Part shown: piece after piece, positions 57,717 to 64,000 of the stretch
Position numbering within the stretch: the first letter of the stretch is position 1
Layout of the letters: every line of letters begins with the position of its first letter
Assembly: GCA_019285715.1 (NCBI GenBank)
Contig: CP079108.1
Location: 1,751,001 to 1,815,000, forward strand
Source: Sphingosinicellaceae bacterium
GTDB taxonomy: Bacteria > Pseudomonadota > Alphaproteobacteria > Sphingomonadales > Sphingomonadaceae
Reading direction: 5' to 3'
DNA length: 64,000 bases
The notes under the pieces: generated by a model
The model's input: the letters and a program-made list of their open reading frames with translations, nothing else
Told to the model about the DNA's origin: nothing
The model's database searches: none
Made by a program: the position numbers and the translations under genes

Positions 57717-59864
57717 ATGAAGACCCGCCTGATGATCAGTGTAGCCGTCGCCGCGATGCTCGCCGTTCCGTTCGCCGCGAACGCCGCTTCTAAGTCGAGT
57801 GCCGCTGCCAGTTCCAACCCGCTGCTGGCCCCATGGACCGGGCCGTACGGGGGCGAGCCGGCGTTCGACAAGGTCCGCGTCGCCGACTTCGTGCCCGGAG
57901 CCGAGGCTGCAATGGCCGCTTCCATGCGCGAGATCGACGCGATCGCGGCCAACCCGGCACCGCCGACATTCGAGAACACCATCCTGGCGATGGAGGTCGC
58001 GGGCGCATCGCTGACCCGCTTTGGGGCCTATTTCGGGGTCTGGTCGGGAGGCCTGAATTCCCCCGAGTTCCAGGCTGCGGAGAGCATCATTGCACCGAAA
58101 TTTGCCGAATTCGGTGACAAGATCACCCAGAATGTCGCGCTCTTCAAGCGCATCGACGCGGTCTACACCTCGCCCGACAAGGCGAAGCTGACGCCCGAGC
58201 AGCAGCGGCTGACCTGGGTCAACTGGAACCGTTTCGTCCAGCAGGGCGCGCGTCTCACCGCCGCCGACAAGGCGACTTTCGCGGCCAACAACCAGAAGCT
58301 CGCCTCGCTCTATACGAAGTTCTCGCAGAACGAGCTGAAGGACGAGGAGACCTACACTTTGGTCCTCGACAACCCGGCGCAGATCAAGGGCTTGCCTAAG
58401 CCGCAGGTCGACGCCGCGGCGGCGGAGGCGGCGAAGCGCAACCTGCCTGGCAAGTGGGTGATCACCAACACGCGCTCGTCGATGGAGCCGTTCCTGACCT
58501 ATGCCGATGACCGTCCCAGCCGCGAGAAGGGCTTCCGCATGTGGACGTCGCGCGGCGACAATGGCGGGGCGACTGACAACAACGCCATCGTCACCGAGAT
58601 CCTCCACCTGCGCGCCCAGCAGGCCAAGCTCATCGGCTACCCGACCTTCGCGCACTGGGTGCTCGCCGACCGCATGGCCAAGACCCCCGAGACCGCGCTG
58701 GCGCTGTCGATGCAGGTTTGGAAGCCCGCCGTCGAGCAGGTCCACAAGGACGTCGCGGTGATGCAGCAGGTCGTCGACAGCGAGCACGGCGGCTTCAAGA
58801 TCGCGCCGTGGGACTATCGCTATTACGCCGAGAAGGTCCGCAAGGCGAAGTACGACCTCGATCTGAACGAGGTAAAACCGTACCTCCAGCTCGACCACGT
58901 CCGCGAGGCGATGTTCTGGGCGGCCGGTCAGCTTTACGGCTTCAAGTTCACCAAGGTCGACGGCCCGCCGGTCTTCCATCCGGATGTCACCGTCTATGAA
59001 GTCACCGGCCGCGACGGCAAGCACGTCGGCCTGTGGTATTTCGATCCGTACGCCCGCGCCGGCAAGAATTCGGGTGCGTGGATGAACGCCTACCGCGACC
59101 AGAGCCGCACCGAGGGCAACGTCCCGACAATCGTGTCGAACAATGCCAACTTCATCCGTGGCACTAACGGCCAGCCGACAACGATCTCCTTCGATGATGC
59201 CCGCACGATGTTCCACGAGTTCGGCCACGCACTACACGGCCTCAACTCGAACGTCACCTACGCGACTTTGTCGGGCACCAACACGCTGCGGGACTTCGTC
59301 GAGTTCCCGAGCCAGGTGAACGAAAACTGGTTCCAGACCCCCGAGGTCCAGCGCTTCCTGGTAAACGAGAAGGGCGAGCGCCTGCCCGATGCGCTGGTCG
59401 CCAAGATCAAGGCCGCGTACCACTTCAACCAGGCGTTCTCGGTCGTCGAGGCGCAGGCCAGCGCGATCATGGACATGAAGCTCCACCTCGCAGGCGACAC
59501 GAACATCGACCCCAAGGCCTTTGAAAAGGCGACACTTGCCGAGCTCGGCATGCCGTCCGAGATCGTCATGCGCCACCGCATTCCGCAGTTCGGCCACATC
59601 TTCGCCGGCGAAGGCTATGCCGCGGGCTATTACGGCTACCTGTGGGCTGAAGTCCTCGACCACGACGCCTACGAGGCGTTCCTGGAGGCCAGCGGGCCCT
59701 ATGACCCGAGCGTCGCCAAGCGCTTCCACGACACCATCATGTCGGTCGGCAACACCATCGATCCGGCGGTCGCCTTCCGCAACTTCCGCGGCCGCGATCC
59801 GAAGGTCGATGCGTACCTGAGGGACAAGGGCTTCCCGCTGCCCAGCGGGGCGGCGGCGAACTAG
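57717..59864 (+). CDS. Secreted M3 family metallopeptidase (Dcp-like)
   Basis: 715 residues from ATG at 57717. Signal peptide about 1-22 (KTRLMISVAVAAMLAVPFAANA). The M3 zinc motif is HEFGHALHG, with His500, Glu501 and His504. Surrounding sequence (FDDARTMFHEFGHAL, DFVEFPSQVNENWF, FSVVEAQASAIMDM) matches peptidyl-dipeptidase Dcp and oligopeptidase families. The signal peptide suggests a periplasmic peptidase, which differs from cytosolic E. coli Dcp/OpdA. The stop overlaps, in CTAG, with the stop of the uracil-DNA glycosylase gene on the other strand. Confidence 0.94.
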   Translation: MKTRLMISVAVAAMLAVPFAANAASKSSAAASSNPLLAPWTGPYGGEPAFDKVRVADFVPGAEAAMAASMREIDAIAANPAPPTFENTILAMEVAGASLTRFGAYFGVWSGGLNSPEFQAAESIIAPKFAEFGDKITQNVALFKRIDAVYTSPDKAKLTPEQQRLTWVNWNRFVQQGARLTAADKATFAANNQKLASLYTKFSQNELKDEETYTLVLDNPAQIKGLPKPQVDAAAAEAAKRNLPGKWVITNTRSSMEPFLTYADDRPSREKGFRMWTSRGDNGGATDNNAIVTEILHLRAQQAKLIGYPTFAHWVLADRMAKTPETALALSMQVWKPAVEQVHKDVAVMQQVVDSEHGGFKIAPWDYRYYAEKVRKAKYDLDLNEVKPYLQLDHVREAMFWAAGQLYGFKFTKVDGPPVFHPDVTVYEVTGRDGKHVGLWYFDPYARAGKNSGAWMNAYRDQSRTEGNVPTIVSNNANFIRGTNGQPTTISFDDARTMFHEFGHALHGLNSNVTYATLSGTNTLRDFVEFPSQVNENWFQTPEVQRFLVNEKGERLPDALVAKIKAAYHFNQAFSVVEAQASAIMDMKLHLAGDTNIDPKAFEKATLAELGMPSEIVMRHRIPQFGHIFAGEGYAAGYYGYLWAEVLDHDAYEAFLEASGPYDPSVAKRFHDTIMSVGNTIDPAVAFRNFRGRDPKVDAYLRDKGFPLPSGAAAN

Positions 59865-60550
59865 CGCGCGGCCACCGCCGCCGCGAATGCATCCTCGAAC
59901 ATCGCCGCGGTAAGCCGCCCGGTGTTCGTGTTGTAGCGCGAGCAGTGATAGCTATCGACCAGCGTCACGCCGGTATGGAGCTTGTGAACCGCGGCGTGGG
60001 CGAAGCGATGCTTGGGCAATTTGCCGCCGAGTGCCTTGACCGCCGACTGGTGCGCGATTGTGCCGAGCGCGACGACGACCTTGAGGTTGGGCAAGGCGGC
60101 CAATTGCGCCTCGAGGAACGGCCGGCAGGCGTGGATCTCGGTGACGTCGGGCTTATTCTGTGGCGGCACGCAGCGCACCGAATTCGAGATGAAGGCCCCG
60201 GTCAGCGTCAGCCCGTCATCGGGGCGGGCGTCGTAGACCCCCTCCGCCAGCCCGAACTTGAGCAGCGTCTCGTAAAGCAGCACGCCCGCGAAATCGCCGG
60301 TAAACGGCCGCCCGGTGCGGTTCGCGCCGGTCACTCCCGGAGCGAGGCCGGCGATGCACAGCCATGCCGCCGGGTCGCCCCAGCCCGGCACCGGCGAGTT
60401 CCACCAGTCGGGATGCGCAACGCGGTTGGCCTCGCGGTAGGCGACGAGGCGCGGGCAGCGTGGGCAGTCGCGCGGCGGATCGGCAGCGGCGGGACTGGCG
60501 GGGGCCGTCTCGAAGGGTGTGGCAGCGACGAGTGTGGAGTTGGTGAGCAT
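59861..60550 (-). CDS. Uracil-DNA glycosylase, family 5-like (UDGb)
   Basis: 229 residues from ATG at 60548-60550. Cys-rich start (CPRCPRLVAYREANR) fits the iron-sulfur cluster of thermophile-type UDGs; GLAPGVTGANRTGRPFTGDFAG is the family 4/5 motif and the late segment VDSYHCSRYNTNTGRL holds the His motif. It excises uracil, or in family 5 also other deaminated bases. Converges with the M3 peptidase gene, sharing CTAG. Confidence 0.88.
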   Translation of the reverse strand: MLTNSTLVAATPFETAPASPAAADPPRDCPRCPRLVAYREANRVAHPDWWNSPVPGWGDPAAWLCIAGLAPGVTGANRTGRPFTGDFAGVLLYETLLKFGLAEGVYDARPDDGLTLTGAFISNSVRCVPPQNKPDVTEIHACRPFLEAQLAALPNLKVVVALGTIAHQSAVKALGGKLPKHRFAHAAVHKLHTGVTLVDSYHCSRYNTNTGRLTAAMFEDAFAAAVAAR

Positions 60551-60577
60551 CGCCGGCCTGTGTATGCGCAGGCGCAG

Positions 60578-61099
60578 ATGGCGGCAAACCTCCTGATCGC
60601 GCTCGGCTCGAACCGACGTCACGGCCGCCACGGTGCGCCCGCGGGCGTGGTCGCGGCGGCGATGCTCGCGCTGACCGCTGCGGGCCTGAGAGTGCTGCGC
60701 CGCTCGCGCATCCACGCAACCGCGCCGGTGGGGCCAGGTGGCCGCTCCTACGCCAACGCGGTCGTTCTGGCCGACGGCGACCTGCCGCCGGCGGTGGTGA
60801 TCGCAACGCTCAAGCGCATCGAGGCTCAGTTTGGCCGGCGGGGTGGCCGGCGCTGGGGTGACCGGGTGCTCGACCTCGACCTGCTCGCGGCGGACGGCGT
60901 CGTGCTGCCCTCTCGGCTCGGCTGGCGGCATGCATCGGCGGGGGCGATCGTTCCCCATCCGCGGCTGCACAGCCGCGACTTCGTGCTCGATCCGCTCGTC
61001 GAGGTTGCGCCCGACTGGCGCCATCCGGTACTCACTGCGACCGCACGCCAGTTGCGCGCCCGGCTCCAGCGCCGTAAACGCAGCCGCGGGAGCCCTTAG
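60578..61099 (+). CDS. folK: 2-amino-4-hydroxy-6-hydroxymethyldihydropteridine pyrophosphokinase
   Basis: 173 residues from ATG at 60578; GTG at 60560 is an alternative. The ALGSNRRH start, APVGPGGRSYANAVVLAD, then RRWGDRVLDLDLLAADGVV and VPHPRLHSRDFVLDPLVEVAP follow the HPPK pattern, with Asp residues in DRVLDLDLL binding the Mg ions. It pyrophosphorylates the pterin for folate synthesis. Its TAG stop lies inside the tRNA-Lys gene, a 10-base overlap. Confidence 0.9.
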   Translation: MAANLLIALGSNRRHGRHGAPAGVVAAAMLALTAAGLRVLRRSRIHATAPVGPGGRSYANAVVLADGDLPPAVVIATLKRIEAQFGRRGGRRWGDRVLDLDLLAADGVVLPSRLGWRHASAGAIVPHPRLHSRDFVLDPLVEVAPDWRHPVLTATARQLRARLQRRKRSRGSP

Positions 61100-61165
61100 C
61101 TCAATCGGTAGAGCAACTGACTTTTAATCAGTAGGTTGCGGATTCGAGTTCCGCAGGGCTCACCA
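61090..61165 (+). tRNA. tRNA-Lys (anticodon TTT), CCA encoded
   Basis: 76 bases. Acceptor GAGCCCT pairs with AGGGCTC, the discriminator is A and CCA is encoded. D-arm TAGCTCAATCGGTAGAGC; anticodon stem ACTGA/TCAGT with loop CTTTTAA (anticodon TTT); T-loop GGATTCGAGTTCC. Its 5' end overlaps the last 10 bases of folK, so folK transcription and tRNA processing interfere or are linked. Confidence 0.95.
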
Positions 61166-61166
61166 T

Positions 61167-61943
61167 TCATCGGGAGACGGTTGCGCCAAGGCGCGTCCGG
61201 CGTCGAACCGCGGTTCCAACGAGGGCAAAGCCGCACACCAGCATCGTCCATGTCGCGGGCTCGGGTACGAACGACGTTGGGCCGCCCCCGGCGGACAGCA
61301 CGATGTAGGTCAGGGTGTCCAGACTGAGGGAAAGACTGGTCGTCCCGGCCGCACGAACCGCGTTGAACGTCCCTAAATCGTGGCCATAGTCGGTTCCGGA
61401 ATAGTCGAGAAAGAAGTCAGCCGGATTGAGATTGGGATCGTGGAAGACGCCGTCCGCGGGGTTCCCCAGCGGCGACACCGGGTAGACCGGATCGTGCCCG
61501 TCGAACATCGACAGCTCGGTGTCCGCTGACGCCACGTCCTGTCGTAGGCTGTTCGCGTTGATATGCAGCAAGACGTTGTAGTCGTTGACACCGGACGTCG
61601 ATCCGTCGACGAAAACCGCCGTTCCCCCGATCCGTAAACTGCCCGTGACCGCAGGCGGGCCGCCCGTATTCGAGAGTGTGCTTGAATAATAATAGGGGCC
61701 CTGACCCCCGATATAGGTGGGGCCGCCGGTGACCTTGCCCTTGGAGGTGTCGATCTCGAACAGCACCGAATAAGCGGTCCCGGCGAGGTCCGACCCGACC
61801 GCGCCGAACAGGCCGGCTCCATCGATGCCGCTGCCGATGCCACCGGTGACCGTGACCTCGATTATCGCCGCCGACGCCGGGGCGACGGGCGCGCCCGCGA
61901 AGACTGCCACCAGGAGCCAGGCTCCAATCCTGGAATACCGCAC
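61167..61943 (-). CDS. PEP-CTERM (PEPxxW) sorting-domain exported protein
   Basis: 258 residues. Signal peptide about 1-25 (RYSRIGAWLLVAVFAGAPVAPASA). The mature domain is Gly/Ser/Asn-rich. The C-terminus has the sorting signal VPEPATWTMLVCGFALVGTAVRRR: the PEP motif, a hydrophobic helix and a basic end. Such proteins are processed by exosortase (EpsH-type) and exported to the surface; the exosortase is not in the window. It ends 1 base past tRNA-Lys on the other strand. Confidence 0.9.
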   Translation of the reverse strand: MRYSRIGAWLLVAVFAGAPVAPASAAIIEVTVTGGIGSGIDGAGLFGAVGSDLAGTAYSVLFEIDTSKGKVTGGPTYIGGQGPYYYSSTLSNTGGPPAVTGSLRIGGTAVFVDGSTSGVNDYNVLLHINANSLRQDVASADTELSMFDGHDPVYPVSPLGNPADGVFHDPNLNPADFFLDYSGTDYGHDLGTFNAVRAAGTTSLSLSLDTLTYIVLSAGGGPTSFVPEPATWTMLVCGFALVGTAVRRRTRLGATVSR

Positions 61944-62077
61944 TCAGGCCTCCCTCGAGCCGTCGCGCGACTCGTCGCGCAAGGGGGTGTGCCCTGCGGC
62001 GAAGGAGATGGTTTCACGGGTTCGGCGTCGCGGCAAGCCGTCTTTTGAACGGCATGGGATGCGGCAGCGGCGCCGGT

Positions 62078-62605
62078 TCAGTCGTCGCCGGTGAGGGTGA
62101 CCGTGCCGTTGGTCTTGGCACCGCTCGCGACGACGGCGTAGGCAATCGTCTTCTCGCCCTTGGTGCCGCCGAGTCCGGTTGCGGTGCGCGCGACGCTCCA
62201 GCCCTTGGCCTTGGCCTCCGCCTCGGCGTGGACCAGCACCGCGTCGGGCGTGCCGGGGCTGGTGAAGCTGATCGTCACCTTGTCGTTCTTGTCGCCGTCC
62301 TTCTCGTGGGAGACGACGCTCATGCCGCGGACCTGCGACCCGGGCAGCAGGTTCATGCCGTCGACGTCGAAGCTCTTGCCGCCCATTTGCAGGCCGGGGA
62401 TCTCGAGCGAGGCCTTGAAGTCGTCGGTGTCGATCTTGAAGCCGTTGTCACCCGCGGAAGCCGAAGCCTTCGTCCCCTTGGTGTTGAAGGTCACGGTCTT
62501 GTCGACGGTGACGCTGTTGTCGGCGTCCTTGCTATCGGACTTGGCGTGGCAGGCCGCGAGCAGGGGCAGGGCGACGAGTACAGGAAACAGTGTCAAAAAG
62601 CGCAT
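62078..62605 (-). CDS. Lipoprotein of unknown function
   Basis: 175 residues. The lipobox LAAC is at about 16-19 (LPLLAACHAKSD), so Cys19 should be lipidated; the +2 His does not signal inner-membrane retention in the E. coli sense. The mature part repeats a pattern of Gly/Asp/Lys beta strands (FKIDTDDFKASLEIPG, KSFDVDGMNLLPGS, KDDKVTISFTSPGT-like). No family recognised. It lies 31 bases upstream of the NodT-like gene start side on the same strand, but they need not be an operon. Confidence 0.75.
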   Translation of the reverse strand: MRFLTLFPVLVALPLLAACHAKSDSKDADNSVTVDKTVTFNTKGTKASASAGDNGFKIDTDDFKASLEIPGLQMGGKSFDVDGMNLLPGSQVRGMSVVSHEKDGDKNDKVTISFTSPGTPDAVLVHAEAEAKAKGWSVARTATGLGGTKGEKTIAYAVVASGAKTNGTVTLTGDD

Positions 62606-62636
62606 AGTCGACTCCTTCGTGTATTAGCCAACTATA

Positions 62637-64000
62637 TCACTTCGCCATTGGTGTCGCAACTTCATAGGGCATCGGCACCCGCGCCGGCTCGGGAGCATCC
62701 TCCCAGCCGCCACCGAGCGCCTTGAACACCGCGATCTGGTTGGTCACCAGCTGGGCATCCGAAGCGGCGAGGGCGGCTTCGGCGTTGCTCAGCGTGCGTT
62801 CGGCGTCGAGCACGTCGATGAAACTTTGAGCACCGGACGTGTAGCGCAAGCGGACGATGCGGACCGCCTCGATGTTGAAGTCGCGGGACAGGCGCAGCGC
62901 CTCGTTGCGGTCGCGCTCGCCGGCATAATCCGCAAGCGAGGTCTCGGTTTCCTGCAGCGCGCCGAGGATGGTGCCGTCGAAGGTGGCGAGCGCGGCCTCT
63001 GCGGAGGCGCGAGCCTGGCGGATGCGGGCGCGGACGACGGTGAAGTTCGGGAAGCTCCAGCTCAGCAGCGGCCCGACATTAAACGCGAAACTCGAACTCT
63101 TGCCGAGATCGTTGGTGTGGAGCGCCGAGCTCGACACGCCGGCACCGAGCGAGATGCGCGGGAACAGGTCGGCGGTGGCGACGCCGATGCGTGCGGTCTC
63201 GGCAGCGAGCCGGCGGTCTGCTTCGCGGATATCCGGGCGGCGCTTCAGCATAGCACTGCCATCGCCGACCGGGAGCGGGCGCTCGAGCAGCGGTGCCTTG
63301 GTGCAGACGGCGGCTTCGGGCAGTACCGTCTCGGGGGTCTGGCCGGTCAGGACCGCGAGCCGGTACAGCGCGCCCTGCCGCTGCGCGACGAAGGTTGGTA
63401 CGGTGGCGCGGGTCGATTCGAGCTGGGCGCGGGCGCGGGCGACGTCGAGCGGGGTGCCTCGTCCTGCGGTGTAAAGGCGCTCGGTCAGGTCGAAGGTCTG
63501 GCGCTGGACCTCGAGCGAGTTTTTCGCAACCTCGACCTGCCGTGCGTTCGAGCAGGCGTCGGCGTAGGCGCGGGTGGTCTCGGCGGCGACGGTGATGCGG
63601 GTGGTGTCGCGGACCGCGGCCTCGGCTTCGTAGTCGGCGCGGGACGCCTGGATCAGACGGGTGACGCGGCCGAACAGGTCGATCTCGTAGCTGACGTCTA
63701 GGCCTGCAGAATACAGCCCGCTGGTCAGCACCGAGCTGCCCGTCGCTCCGCCGGCTGTTGTAGCCAGCGCCGTTGCGCTGCTCGCGCCGCCGAAGCGCTC
63801 GTACTGGGCTTGCACCGATGTCGAGGTGGTCGGCAGGCGTGCGCCACGGGTCTCGCTGAGTACGGCGCGGGCGCGACGCAGATTGGCGTTGGCGACGCGG
63901 ATGTCGGTGTTGGCGAGGAAGGCCTGCCCGATCAGCCGGTCGAGGACCGGGTCGTTATACAGCCGCCACCACGTCGCCGGGGAGTCGCTCTGGTCGAAGA
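62637..64000 (-). CDS. RND efflux outer-membrane factor, NodT family (5' end outside window)
   Basis: The frame is open from the window edge to a TGA at 62637-62639 and encodes the last 455 or so residues. OEP repeats are clear: WWRLYNDPVLDRLIGQAFLANTDIRVANANLRRARA, and SYEIDLFGRVTRLIQASRADYEAEAAVRDTTRITVAAETTRAYADACSNARQVEVAKNSLEVQRQ in parts, typical of TolC-type barrels. The second OEP repeat follows (RRPDIREADRRLAAETARIGVATADLFPRISLGA). It pairs with an inner-membrane RND pump and adaptor outside the window. The 5' end, with signal peptide and lipobox, is missing. Confidence 0.92.
   Translation of the reverse strand, partial: FDQSDSPATWWRLYNDPVLDRLIGQAFLANTDIRVANANLRRARAVLSETRGARLPTTSTSVQAQYERFGGASSATALATTAGGATGSSVLTSGLYSAGLDVSYEIDLFGRVTRLIQASRADYEAEAAVRDTTRITVAAETTRAYADACSNARQVEVAKNSLEVQRQTFDLTERLYTAGRGTPLDVARARAQLESTRATVPTFVAQRQGALYRLAVLTGQTPETVLPEAAVCTKAPLLERPLPVGDGSAMLKRRPDIREADRRLAAETARIGVATADLFPRISLGAGVSSSALHTNDLGKSSSFAFNVGPLLSWSFPNFTVVRARIRQARASAEAALATFDGTILGALQETETSLADYAGERDRNEALRLSRDFNIEAVRIVRLRYTSGAQSFIDVLDAERTLSNAEAALAASDAQLVTNQIAVFKALGGGWEDAPEPARVPMPYEVATPMAK

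Noticed and set aside
57576-59228. A 550-codon minus-strand frame over the M3 peptidase
   Set aside because: Antisense shadow with Leu/Arg/Asp-rich low complexity.

Overview
The window is a G+C-rich chromosomal segment of an alphaproteobacterium, almost certainly from the order Sphingomonadales. The evidence is gene content and gene style: a pyruvate dehydrogenase locus in which both the E1-beta and E2 subunits carry an N-terminal lipoyl domain, TonB-dependent receptors, a PEP-CTERM protein of the PEPxxW type, the small families DUF1428, DUF3297, DUF4170, DUF2794 and DUF6356, and REP-type inverted repeats. It is mostly housekeeping DNA. I see no complete insertion sequence, integrase, rRNA operon or CRISPR array.

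Layout. 0-6 kb: end of a TonB receptor, a 5'-truncated DUF1428 remnant, a minus-strand run crcB-rluC-HAD phosphatase-methylmalonyl-CoA epimerase, then a DUF429-like gene, a PEBP gene and rarA. 6-14 kb: an FNT channel, then a minus-strand block with DUF3297, the ribosomal operon rpsF-rpsR-rplI, rpoD, dnaG, a DUF559 nuclease gene and a GatB/YqeY-domain gene. 14-20 kb: carA and carB, separated by a foreign-looking low-G+C gene coupled to both, then greA and a rhomboid protease. 20-24 kb: minus-strand envelope and stress genes (DUF4170, gamma carbonic anhydrase, mlaC, and a three-gene YqjD/YqjE-like set). 23.6-31 kb: eno, an ftsB-like gene, pdhA, pdhB, pdhC and lpd, which link glycolysis to acetyl-CoA. 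31-36 kb: a short DUF465 gene, a GNAT, a beta carbonic anhydrase, lipA (which makes the lipoyl cofactor used by the nearby PDH), a COQ10-like gene and a low-G+C patch with an exported or anchored orphan protein. 36-44.4 kb: a terminase-small-subunit-like gene, a fluoroacetate-dehalogenase-like hydrolase, DUF2794, cysE, a PRC-barrel protein, a quinone oxidoreductase, moaE/moaD/pgsA, a nitroreductase and pgi. 44.4-50 kb: an orphan ORF, a serine hydrolase, DUF6356, tRNA-Val(TAC) and a large TonB-dependent receptor. 50-60.5 kb: a plus-strand run of DUF1285, Nudix CoA pyrophosphatase, CCA-adding enzyme, Ppx/GppA, rlmE, an M28 peptidase, agmatine deiminase, N-carbamoylputrescine amidase and an M3 peptidase. 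59.9-64 kb: uracil-DNA glycosylase, folK overlapping tRNA-Lys(TTT), a PEP-CTERM protein, a lipoprotein and the 3' part of a NodT-type outer-membrane efflux gene.

The most unusual structure is a set of palindromic REP-like elements. Some lie between genes, but two are in frame inside pdhB and pdhC, in the flexible linkers behind the lipoyl domains. Two inverted copies bracket a DUF559 nuclease gene that runs into the TTG start of dnaG. The best candidate for an undescribed gene is the low-G+C ORF locked between carA and carB by overlapping stop and start codons.

All calls rest on reading the sequence and recalling protein families; no database search was run. Start codons were chosen from family length, Shine-Dalgarno-like sequences and overlaps.
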